Under the pieces are notes generated by a model. It worked only from the letters and a program-made list of their open reading frames with translations, did no database searches and had not been told where the DNA came from. Below are positions 37,972 to 45,453 of a DNA stretch of 64,000 bases, piece by piece (position 1 is the first letter of the stretch; the number at the start of each line of letters is the position of its first letter). The stretch lies in the NCBI GenBank assembly GCA_963667195.1, contig OY762962.1, positions 1,426,001 through 1,490,000 of the forward strand, given 5' to 3'. Made by a program: the position numbers and the translations under genes. Source of the DNA: UBA7703 sp963667195. Its GTDB lineage: Bacteria > Bacillota > Clostridia > Christensenellales > CAG-138.

Positions 37972-38340
37972 TTTGCTCCTATTGCTTGCGCAGAACAGGC
38001 GCATGTGAAGCGTGTAGCTATGTTGCCGCGTACCGACAGACCCGTTTAGGGGGTTTGGGGGATTCGCAAATCCCCCATCTTCAGTCAAATCCGGCGATTT
38101 ATTCGCCGAATTTGCAGAAAATACCGCGACAGCGGTGTTTTCTTCACACAGTAAAAATCCATCGGCAAAGGACGAAGGACTTTGTCGATGGACGAAAGCG
38201 TGTAGCCGCGCTGTTTCCTTAAAGTGAACAATCCGAGAAAAATCACCAAAACAGATGTCATTCCTACGATAAATTCGATACAATCACGATACAGGTTTGT
38301 GTTACATGTCCGTTCTCTCATTTTCACAACCGGGGGGCTT
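37972..38340 (+). other. Non-coding stretch with a cluster of hairpins
   Basis: 369 bases with no gene. It contains four consecutive strong stem-loops (see 38056-38190) and then about 150 bases of plain sequence before the SpoIID-like start. I see no clear -35/-10 pair for the downstream gene. Confidence 0.6.
38056..38190 (+). ncRNA. Candidate structured RNA: four tandem stem-loops
   Basis: Stem 1: TGGGGGATT/AATCCCCCA (38056-38077). Stem 2: CAAAT-CGGCGA/TCGCCG-ATTTG with one mismatch (38086-38114). Stem 3: AAAATACCGC/GCGGTGTTTT with one G-T pair (38118-38141), the form of an intrinsic terminator. Stem 4: CATCGGCAAAG/CTTTGTCGATG with one G-T pair (38160-38190). The G-T pairs keep the stems intact as RNA on one strand, which favours RNA function over DNA palindromes. 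Could be terminators plus a repeat, a leader, or a small RNA. Confidence 0.45.
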
Positions 38341-41166
38341 ATGAAGAAACGATCGACCCGCTTTCGCAAAGGATTTGCTCTCGTGCTCGCGCTGGGGCTT
38401 TTGGTGCTTGCCGTACCGCTCACTTCCGCACCCGCGGACTCCGGCGTGCAGTTTGTGCGCGTGCTTCTCTCCACGCAGGGCGCCTCTTCGATATCCGTCC
38501 CCGTCAAGGGTACCTATACGCTGGCCCAGGCGCAGCGGACATTTACCGACGGCACACTGACGATCTCCGCTAGCGGCAGCACGGTCACGATCTCCCACTC
38601 GGTGGAAGGCCAGCTTTACTCCGGCAACAGCGCAATCATCGAGCGCACCAATCTCTCGCGCGACGCGGGGTATCTCACGATCAAAACCCTTGCCGGAACA
38701 CGCAATTTCCTCGGCAACCTCCAGCTCAGCGCCAGCAACGGCATCCTCACGGTGGTCAACCGTGTGCCGATGTCGCATTATCTCTACGGCGTGGTCGGCT
38801 ACGAGATGAGCAACCTTTTCCCGGTGGAGGCGCTCAAGGCGCAGGCACTCGCGGCGAAGGGATACGCGCTCCTCAAGATTCACGACAGCGGACTTTATGA
38901 CATTCTCGACACCACGGATGATCAGGTCTATAAGGGCTATGATCCGACGAGCCAGAACGTGATTACCGCCGTGGACGCGACCATGAGCGACGTGCTCTAC
39001 TACAACAACGTTCCGCTCTATTGCTATTATGCGGCCAGCAACGGCGGCTGGATGATATTGCCCTCCGATCGGTGGACAAGCCCGATCTATGACGGTGCCT
39101 ATAACTACGGCCCCGATCCCTACGATCTACAAAACCCCTCGACACCCGTGGAAAAGGTGTTTATCTCCAATATTTACAGCGACAAGGACATGGGAACCGC
39201 GGCGTTCATGTTCCTCGACTCCCGCCTGATGGCGGCGGTTGCGGCGCGCGGCGTAATCCCGAAAAACTATACGTTTGGCGGCGTGCAGTCGATCGACAGC
39301 GTCACCTCCTCCGGTACGGCGGGATATCCGGACGACCTGAACAACCTCAACGTCTCCGTGACGGCGACGGTTCGCGCGAACATGCTGCCGGAGTTGATTC
39401 CGAGCCCGACACCGACATTTGAACCGACGCCGAGCCCGACGCCGACGTTTGCACCGACGCCGAGCCCCACGCCGACGTTTGCACCGTCGATGTCGCCCAG
39501 TCCGACGCCCGTGGACATGACACCGACGCCTTCTCTCACGCCGCTACCGGATGATGAAACCCCGAGCCCGACACCGACGATGGAACCAACGCCGAGTCCC
39601 ACCCCGACGTTCGAGCCGACGCCATCTCCCACCGCGCCGTTTGACCCGACGCCCTCGCCGACGCCTGCCATCGAGACGGTGAAGACGAGTCAGGTCACCG
39701 TGAACTTCACGTTTGACGAGATGGTTGCGGCGGGGCTCTACCGCTCCGAAGTGCTCAAGATTTACTATGCCGCTCCCACGAACGGCGGCTGGTACCTTTA
39801 CCACGCGCGCTATGGCCACGGCGTTGGCATGAGCCAGCGCGGCGCACAATACATGGCGAATATCGGCAAGACCTATCGCGATATCCTCGCGTTCTATTAT
39901 CCGGGCGCAACGCTCGGCACCATGGCGTATGTCTTCCCCGAAACCATCGGGGCGACCCAGTCGTCCAGCGCGCAGACATCGGCTTCCAGCGGAGTGGTCA
40001 GCGGCGGAACGGTTAACGTCCGCTCCAAGGCCTCGACCAGCGGCAGCGTGGTGGAAACGCTCGCAAAGGACACGCAGGTGACGCTGCTCGGCATGACGGG
40101 GGAATGGTACTTTGTCTCCACGCCCGGCGGCAACACGGGATATATCCGCTATGACTACATTACGCTGACCGGCTCCGCGCTGATTGCACAGGGCAAGGTT
40201 TCCGCCAGCGCCGTCAACTACCGCAGCGGCCCCGCGACAAGCTATTCCGCGGTCGGGAAGCTTTCGCAGGATACCGCGCTTGGTATCTACGGTATGGTCT
40301 CCGGCTGGTATAAGGTCAAGGCGATGTCCACAGGTCAGGACGGCTTCATCAGCAAGGACTACGTGGTTATCACGCAGTCTGTTGCGAGCAACGCGGGAAC
40401 GCCCGCAACACCCGCGGGCACAACGGCGACCGCCGTGCCAACCGCGATTCCGGAGGGCGTGACACCCACGCCCACGCCGACCGCAACGCCTTCGCCCTCG
40501 CCGACCCCGCTGCCCACGCCGACGCTGGAGCCGAGCTATGCCGCGGCGGGTGCCATCAATGCAGACGGCGTCAACATCCGCGCGGGTGCCAGCACGTCCA
40601 CCAAGAGCTACGGCAGGCTGGTGAAGAACACGACGGTCGATGTCTACGAAAAAGTTGGCTCGTGGTATCGCGTTCGCATTTCGGCAACCGGTCTGGACGG
40701 ATATGTCTATGCCAAGTACGTCACGCTCACACAGCTGAAAAACACCAACAGCGCGGGAACGTCTTCCAGCGCGGGCTATATCAACGCCTCCGGCGTGATC
40801 CTGCGCAATGGCCCGGATACGCGCTATAACAGCCTCGGCAAGCTCGCGCGCAACACGAGCGTGAAGGTCGTCGCGTCGAGCGGCGTTTGGTACCAAATCG
40901 AGGTGCCGTCCGCGAAGATCACCGGCTACACGCTCGCGAAATATGTAACCCTCGTTGGCACGACAAAGGCGGACACCACCATCGGCGTGGTAACGGGAAA
41001 CCTCAATCTGCGCGCGCAGCCGACCTCCGCCTCCGGCTCCAAGATTCTTTTGACAATGCCGAAGGGCGCAACCGTGACGATCTATTCCACGGCCAGCGGC
41101 TGGTGCTATGTCGATTATCAGGGCACGAAGGGATATTGCTCCGCGGCGTATCTCAAGATTGGCTAA
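38341..41166 (+). CDS. Large exported SpoIID/LytB-domain protein with five SH3 domains
   Basis: 941 residues from the ATG behind CGGGGGG. Signal peptide (about 11-31), then a SpoIID domain: YLYGVVGYEMSNLFPVEALKAQALAAKGYA with Glu155 at the place of the catalytic Glu, later YHARYGHGVGMSQRGAQYMA (about 487-506) and YYPGATLGTM. These two halves are split by a Pro/Thr/Ser insert at about 353-444. Five SH3_3 domains follow (about 552-610, 618-680, 736-800, 812-872, 880-941) with another Pro/Thr linker after the second. SpoIID is a lytic transglycosylase acting on denuded glycan strands during engulfment. Here the wall-binding domains suggest a surface autolysin. The next gene resembles SpoIIQ, the classical neighbour of spoIID. 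Confidence 0.88.
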   Translation: MKKRSTRFRKGFALVLALGLLVLAVPLTSAPADSGVQFVRVLLSTQGASSISVPVKGTYTLAQAQRTFTDGTLTISASGSTVTISHSVEGQLYSGNSAIIERTNLSRDAGYLTIKTLAGTRNFLGNLQLSASNGILTVVNRVPMSHYLYGVVGYEMSNLFPVEALKAQALAAKGYALLKIHDSGLYDILDTTDDQVYKGYDPTSQNVITAVDATMSDVLYYNNVPLYCYYAASNGGWMILPSDRWTSPIYDGAYNYGPDPYDLQNPSTPVEKVFISNIYSDKDMGTAAFMFLDSRLMAAVAARGVIPKNYTFGGVQSIDSVTSSGTAGYPDDLNNLNVSVTATVRANMLPELIPSPTPTFEPTPSPTPTFAPTPSPTPTFAPSMSPSPTPVDMTPTPSLTPLPDDETPSPTPTMEPTPSPTPTFEPTPSPTAPFDPTPSPTPAIETVKTSQVTVNFTFDEMVAAGLYRSEVLKIYYAAPTNGGWYLYHARYGHGVGMSQRGAQYMANIGKTYRDILAFYYPGATLGTMAYVFPETIGATQSSSAQTSASSGVVSGGTVNVRSKASTSGSVVETLAKDTQVTLLGMTGEWYFVSTPGGNTGYIRYDYITLTGSALIAQGKVSASAVNYRSGPATSYSAVGKLSQDTALGIYGMVSGWYKVKAMSTGQDGFISKDYVVITQSVASNAGTPATPAGTTATAVPTAIPEGVTPTPTPTATPSPSPTPLPTPTLEPSYAAAGAINADGVNIRAGASTSTKSYGRLVKNTTVDVYEKVGSWYRVRISATGLDGYVYAKYVTLTQLKNTNSAGTSSSAGYINASGVILRNGPDTRYNSLGKLARNTSVKVVASSGVWYQIEVPSAKITGYTLAKYVTLVGTTKADTTIGVVTGNLNLRAQPTSASGSKILLTMPKGATVTIYSTASGWCYVDYQGTKGYCSAAYLKIG
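39398..39672 (+). repeat. Coding tandem repeat for the Pro/Thr insert
   Basis: Imperfect 30-base units built on CCGAGCCCGACGCCGACG, each coding about ten residues of the type SPTPTFEPTP or SPTPTFAPTP. It splits the SpoIID domain. Such repeats vary in copy number by slippage. Confidence 0.85.
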
Positions 41167-41220
41167 CAGGCGGATTGACCGCAAAAGCGCGTTTCTTCGA
41201 AAGGAAACCGGCAAACAGTA

Positions 41221-42327
41221 TTGGATAAAAAGCTACTCAACCGCATATTCTTACTCTCGGCGGCGGGCGTATTGCTTATGCTCGGCATCATCGGCGCTCT
41301 GCGTGCCGCGAGACCGGAGCCGCAATCGGGCCCCGTGATCCTGGAGCAGGTTCAGCCGGATCTGGTAAGCGTGGAGACGGTTGAGACTACGCCCGCGCCT
41401 ACGCCGGAGCCAATCACCTATGAAAACACCGTCACGCTGCTCGTCGATCGAGCGCCTGTCATGACGCTGGCAAACGAGCTTTCCGCCAAGCAGATGCTCT
41501 GGGAATATCTTTCGAGCAACGCAGTCGCGCCGCAAGGGGAAACGTTCATCTCCGCGAAGTTTGACTGCGAGCTGATTCTGACGCCGGGAGACCCTGTCGT
41601 CAAGCCGCTGGAGACTGGCGAAGCGCTGACAATGCTCTCGCAAAACCCGTCTCTGGTACCGATCCTCGTGACAACCCAGCGCACAGAGCGCAGCGAAACC
41701 AGCCCGGAGGTCAGCGAGAACTCGGAGCCCGCCCTGCCCAAAGGAGAGCGGATCATCACGCAACTTGGCACGGGTGCGCTCTCGCAAACTAGCGTGCAGG
41801 CGGTGTATCGCGCGGGAACGCTGCTGGAGACGAGCGCGCCGGAAACGAAGTTGCTGCACGAGGCGCGCGCAACCATCCTGCGAACGGGCACATATACAAA
41901 GGCGGATACATCCGGCACGCCCGATCGCCTCGAAGGCGTGCAGGGTAAGAGCAAGGGAGACCTCAAGCTTGGGTACCCGATGCGCGGGCAAGTGGTTCGC
42001 CACTTTGGCTATATCAACGGCAAGATGAACTATGGACTCGAAATCGGCAACAGCGAGGGCACGAAGATCGTCGCGCCCGGCGAGGGCGTCGTGGTGTATT
42101 GCGGCGAGCGTGGGGCATACGGCTTCGTCGTGGACATCGACCACGGAAACGGCTTTGTGTCGAGGCTCACGCACCTTGCGGATGTGCAGGTGGAGCTCAA
42201 CCAGCGTGTGTTCATCGGAGATGCGGTAGGCGTGCTCGCTCCGGATGCGGACGGCGACAAACCCGTGCTGCACTATGAGCTCATCATCGACGGCATCCCG
42301 TATAACCCGCTGTTCTATATCGACTGA
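41221..42327 (+). CDS. SpoIIQ-like membrane protein: G5 domain plus degenerate M23 domain
   Basis: 368 residues, TTG start. One membrane helix (about 7-28), a Pro/Thr/Glu linker, a beta-rich region and G5 domain (about 150-225: PALPKGERIITQLGTGA), then an M23/LytM domain from about 245. The zinc and catalytic positions of LytM are altered: the first His is Asn270 and the Asp four residues later is Glu274; in the HxH motif the first His is Val349 while His351 remains; the catalytic His in the THL motif (His318) is kept. The protein is therefore probably not an active peptidase, like Bacillus SpoIIQ, which binds SpoIIIAH. It lies just after the SpoIID-like gene, matching spoIID-spoIIQ order. 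Confidence 0.82.
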   Translation: MDKKLLNRIFLLSAAGVLLMLGIIGALRAARPEPQSGPVILEQVQPDLVSVETVETTPAPTPEPITYENTVTLLVDRAPVMTLANELSAKQMLWEYLSSNAVAPQGETFISAKFDCELILTPGDPVVKPLETGEALTMLSQNPSLVPILVTTQRTERSETSPEVSENSEPALPKGERIITQLGTGALSQTSVQAVYRAGTLLETSAPETKLLHEARATILRTGTYTKADTSGTPDRLEGVQGKSKGDLKLGYPMRGQVVRHFGYINGKMNYGLEIGNSEGTKIVAPGEGVVVYCGERGAYGFVVDIDHGNGFVSRLTHLADVQVELNQRVFIGDAVGVLAPDADGDKPVLHYELIIDGIPYNPLFYID

Positions 42328-42344
42328 GATTGAAATGCAACATA

Positions 42345-42376
42345 AAAAACAGGATGGCAAATGCCATCCTGTTTTT
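42345..42376. terminator. Bidirectional terminator between the M23 gene and sigH
   Basis: AAAAACAGGATGGC with its complement around AAAT, T5 on the + strand and A-run on the other side, between convergent genes. Confidence 0.93.
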
Positions 42377-42386
42377 GTGTGTTACG

Positions 42387-43001
42387 CTATTTCATCTCAT
42401 TGAGCCGCGATTCCAGCTTTTTCTTGACCCGCTGGATGGCGTTGTCCACGCTCTTGGTCGTGATCTGGAGATGATCCGCAATCTGCTGGTAGGAGTATCC
42501 ATAGAGATACAGCCCCAGCGCATCGCGCTCCAGCTTGCTCAGCGAATGCTCGATGCTGTCCGCCACCGCCGCATAGTTTTCGCGGCCGATGAGCACCTCC
42601 TCCGGGTCGCTGATGCGCGTGCTCGTGAGCACGTCGATCAGCGGACGCTCCGTTTCGCCTTCGTTGACGGAGCGGTTGAAGGAGATATAGCTGTTCAGCG
42701 GCGCGTGCTTCTTGCGCGTCGCCGCCTTGATGGCGGTAATGATCTGCCGCGTGATGCAGAGCTCCGCAAAGCCGCGAAACGACGCCTGACGGTCAAACTG
42801 GTAGTCCATGACCGCCTTATACAGCCCGATCATACCCTCCTGAATGATGTCCTCGCGATCCGCGCCGATCAGGAAATACGTGCGCGCTTTGCTGCGGACA
42901 ACCTGCTTATAGCGCGCGTAGAGCGCTTCCTCGGCGCGCGCGTCGCCCGCACGATGCAAGGTAAGCAGCTCTTCGTCGGTCAGCTGCTCGTAGTTCTTCA
43001 T
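42387..43001 (-). CDS. sigH: RNA polymerase sigma factor SigH (Spo0H type)
   Basis: 204 residues. Sigma-70 family factor for stationary-phase and early sporulation genes. Region 2 reads EEALYARYKQVVRSKARTYFLIGADREDIIQEGMIGLYKAV, closely matching SigH; region 4 is LSKLERDALGLYLYGYSYQQIADHLQITTKSVDNAIQRVKKKL. Its ATG overlaps the rlmB stop (ATGA), and the order mrnC-rlmB-sigH is conserved in Firmicutes, where rae1 (yacP) usually separates the last two; that gene is absent here. Its presence supports a sporulating ancestor. Confidence 0.95.
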   Translation of the reverse strand: MKNYEQLTDEELLTLHRAGDARAEEALYARYKQVVRSKARTYFLIGADREDIIQEGMIGLYKAVMDYQFDRQASFRGFAELCITRQIITAIKAATRKKHAPLNSYISFNRSVNEGETERPLIDVLTSTRISDPEEVLIGRENYAAVADSIEHSLSKLERDALGLYLYGYSYQQIADHLQITTKSVDNAIQRVKKKLESRLNEMK

Positions 43002-44470
43002 TCCGCCTTGTCCTGCCGCTTCTTCTCAAACATGAGAATGCCCGCGGCAACGCCCGCGTTGAGCGAGCCGATCTGGCCGTATTGCGGAATCGAGACGAGG
43101 AAGTCGCACTTTTCGGAGACGAGTTTGCTGATGCCGTCGCCTTCGCCGCCGATGACCAACGCAAGCGGGCCGTTGAGCCCCTGCTTGGTCATGGGCTGAC
43201 CCTTCATGTCCGCGCCCGCAACCCAGAGCTTTGCGCGCTTGAGTTCGTCCAGCGCGGCGGGGATATTGACCACGCGCGCAATCTTCACGTGCTCCGTTGC
43301 GCCCGCGCTCGCCTTTACGGTCGCGGCGGTGACGGAGGCGCTCCTGCGCTTGCCGATGACCACGCCGTGCGCACCCGCGCACTCCGCGCTGCGGATGATC
43401 GAGCCGAGGTTATGCGGGTCGAGGATGCCGTCTAGTACGATGACGAACGGTTCTTCGTTCTTTTCGCGCGCAACGGCGAGGATGTCCGCGACGGTGCAAT
43501 ATTCAACGCCCGCGGCATACGCCACGATGCCCTGATGGTTGCCGGGCTTGCCGCCGTGACCAAAGGGCAGGCAGATTTCGTCCAGATGGCGCTTGTCCAC
43601 CTCGCGGATGACGAGCTTACGCTCGCGCGCGAGCCCGAGGATTTCGCGGAGCGAACCGTCCGGCTCGCCGACGACCTCGATGCGATCGATGCTGCGCTCG
43701 CTCTTGATGGCTTCCTTGACGGCGTTGCGTCCGAGGATGAGGAAGGGCAGTTCGTCCTGCTCCGCTGCGTTGGGTTCGTCCTCGGCGAGGCGGTCACGCA
43801 GGCGCATTTCCTCCGATTTGCGGTCGTCATACGGCTTCTTGCCGTAGGGCTTTTTCTCGTAAGGCTTATCACCGTAGGGTTTCTTCTCGTACGGTTTATC
43901 GCCGTAGGGTTTCTTCTCGTACGGTTTATCGCCATAGGTTTTCTTTTCGTAGGGCTTGTCGCCGAAGTCACGCTTGCCCTGATATCCACCCTGCGGACGG
44001 TCGCCATAGGGCTTCTTTCCCTGATAACCGGTTCCGGCGGGTTTGTCGCCATAGGAGCGGTTGCCCTGATAGCCGCCCTGCGGACGGTCGCCATAGGGCT
44101 TCTTGCCCTGATAGCCGGTTCCGGCGGGTTTGTCGCCATAGGAGCGGCCCTGGTAGCCTTCGCCCTGCTGCTTGTCGCCGAAGTCGCGCTTACCCTGATA
44201 GCCGCCCTGCGGACGGTCGCCATAGGGCTTCTTGCCCTGATAACCGGTTCCGGCGGGTTTGTCGCCATAGGAGCGGTTGCCCTGATAGCCTTCGCCCTGC
44301 GGCTTGTCGCCGTAGGTCTTCTTTCCCTGATATCCGCCTTCGGTCTTCTGACCGTAAGGCTTATTGCCCTGATAACCGCCCGATTTCGGGTAGCCACCCT
44401 TCTTCTCGCCGGAGCGGTAAGAGCCACTCTTCTGGCCACCTTGGCCGGAGCCGTACTGTTTCTGCGGCAT
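42998..44470 (-). CDS. rlmB: 23S rRNA Gm2251 methyltransferase with long repeat-rich N-terminus
   Basis: 490 residues, about twice the usual 245-250. The C-terminal half (from about 243) is a complete TrmH/SpoU enzyme: FLILGRNAVKEAIKS substrate-binding domain, then the knot motifs DPHNLGSIIRSAECAGA, LALVIGGEGDGIS and QIGSLNAGVAAGILMFE. It methylates the ribose of G2251 in the peptidyl-transferase P-loop. Residues 1-215 are low-complexity repeats of Gly, Tyr, Lys, Asp, Pro and Gln: units of the form GYQGKKPYGDRPQG, then four of YGDKPYEKKP. This tail looks disordered and basic, suited to RNA binding or condensate formation. Ribosome site GAGGA; coupled to sigH. Confidence 0.95.
   Translation of the reverse strand: MPQKQYGSGQGGQKSGSYRSGEKKGGYPKSGGYQGNKPYGQKTEGGYQGKKTYGDKPQGEGYQGNRSYGDKPAGTGYQGKKPYGDRPQGGYQGKRDFGDKQQGEGYQGRSYGDKPAGTGYQGKKPYGDRPQGGYQGNRSYGDKPAGTGYQGKKPYGDRPQGGYQGKRDFGDKPYEKKTYGDKPYEKKPYGDKPYEKKPYGDKPYEKKPYGKKPYDDRKSEEMRLRDRLAEDEPNAAEQDELPFLILGRNAVKEAIKSERSIDRIEVVGEPDGSLREILGLARERKLVIREVDKRHLDEICLPFGHGGKPGNHQGIVAYAAGVEYCTVADILAVAREKNEEPFVIVLDGILDPHNLGSIIRSAECAGAHGVVIGKRRSASVTAATVKASAGATEHVKIARVVNIPAALDELKRAKLWVAGADMKGQPMTKQGLNGPLALVIGGEGDGISKLVSEKCDFLVSIPQYGQIGSLNAGVAAGILMFEKKRQDKAE
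43832..44380 (-). repeat. Coding tandem repeats in rlmB
   Basis: Two repeat families: units of about 42-45 bases coding GYQG-KKPYGDRPQG or RSYGDKPAGT-like segments (residues 31-170) and four 30-base units coding YGDKPYEKKP (residues 169-210). Units are nearly identical in DNA, pointing to recent expansion. Confidence 0.9.
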
Positions 44471-44549
44471 GGATTTTATTTCCTCACTTCAAATCTAAAA
44501 TTGTCTTTCTCATGCTCTTTTGTCGAATTCTTTCAAAAAAGCTTCTACA

Positions 44550-44999
44550 TCATTCGGATGGCATTTCTTGCTCCGGCTTTGTCTCCGGATGAAAATAAAC
44601 CGTCATCAACTCATTGAGCCGCTCGTCCGCGCCGCTTAAAAACAGCCAGCCGACCATTGCCTCCAGCCCTGTCGCCGTGTGGTAGTCCGCGGCGGAGGCA
44701 TTCTTGGGCATGGTGCCGCTGTGGGCGTTGCGCCCGCGGCGAAAGATAGCGGTTTCGTCCTCCGTTAGCCGGGGTTCCATCCTGCGGAAGGCTGCCGCCT
44801 GACCCGCCGCGCAGACAAATTTGCTCGCGGCAAGGTGCAGCTCGTGCGGAGAACGCGCGAACTGGTCGTTGAGGTAGATGCGCGCGTAGAGATCGCAAAC
44901 GGTGTCGCCGATTTGCGCCAGCGCCAAGGGCGCCAGCTGCCTCGGGTTGACGCAAACTTTTGCCTGTGTCGCGCGTCGTATTTCATCAATCATGGCCAT
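44550..44999 (-). CDS. mrnC: Mini-ribonuclease III
   Basis: 149 residues; ATG candidates at 44999 and 44993 and a TTG at 45005 cannot be separated because no ribosome site is clear. RNase III domain without a dsRNA-binding domain: LAPLALAQIGDTVCDLYARIYL carries the catalytic Asp, RNAHSGTMPKNASAADYHTATGLEAMVGWLFLSG the second acidic site. In Bacillus it matures 23S rRNA with help from ribosomal protein L3. First gene of the mrnC-rlmB-sigH group. Confidence 0.92.
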   Translation of the reverse strand: MAMIDEIRRATQAKVCVNPRQLAPLALAQIGDTVCDLYARIYLNDQFARSPHELHLAASKFVCAAGQAAAFRRMEPRLTEDETAIFRRGRNAHSGTMPKNASAADYHTATGLEAMVGWLFLSGADERLNELMTVYFHPETKPEQEMPSE

Positions 45000-45098
45000 A
45001 CACAATTATTTTATCTGTTTGTAAAGTGATAAGCAAGGAATATTGGTTTGGATTTGCTTTGTTTTACGAATTCGGAAAAATAAAACCGAATATATTAC

Positions 45099-45127
45099 TT
45101 GACAAGTGCGTGATGAGTGGTTAGAAT
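45099..45127 (+). promoter_or_regulatory. Promoter of leuA
   Basis: TTGACA (45099-45104), 17-base spacer, TAGAAT (45122-45127). Near-consensus, directly before the T-box leader. Confidence 0.88.
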
Positions 45128-45133
45128 AGCAAA

Positions 45134-45414
45134 CAATATATCATATATCCCAGAAGCTGTGAAGGGAACAAGACGTAGCCTCTTCCGCTCAGAGAACCGA
45201 CGGTTTGGTGCGAGTCGGTGCGGCTGGCAACGTGTATGGCTCATCCCGGAGCTTTTCGCCTGAACGAGCGCGTTAGGGCGAAACGACTGACCCCGTTACC
45301 GGTCCAGGCCTTGTTGGAGGCCGATAAGGGCTATTCGGGCAACCGAAAGCCGAACCAGGGTGGTACCGCGTAAGTTTACGCCCCTGACCAAACGAGTTTG
45401 GTCAGGGGCTTTTT
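45134..45414 (+). promoter_or_regulatory. T-box leader, leucine specifier (CTC)
   Basis: T-box AGGGTGGTACCGCG at 45357-45370; stem I apical motifs AGAGAACCGACGG and GGTGCGAGTCGG; specifier CTC at 45240-45242 followed by A and then TCCCGGAGC, the standard context. CTC codes for leucine, which matches leucine synthesis downstream: uncharged tRNA-Leu turns leuA on. Confidence 0.92.
45380..45414 (+). terminator. T-box terminator of leuA
   Basis: GCCCCTGACCAAAC with its perfect complement around GA, followed by T5. Competes with the T-box antiterminator. Confidence 0.95.
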
Positions 45415-45453
45415 GTTCGCCCTCTGACCGCCAAGCAGAAGGAGGAGTTTGCC

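Noticed and set aside
43832..44380. Regular repeats that could be taken for a CRISPR array
   Set aside because: The units run without unique spacers and stay in frame with a complete methyltransferase; they code for a protein tail.
43535..44617. Plus-strand frame with repeated hydrophobic segments opposite rlmB
   Set aside because: It mirrors the rlmB repeats; the apparent membrane helices are only the complement of Tyr/Gly/Lys codons.
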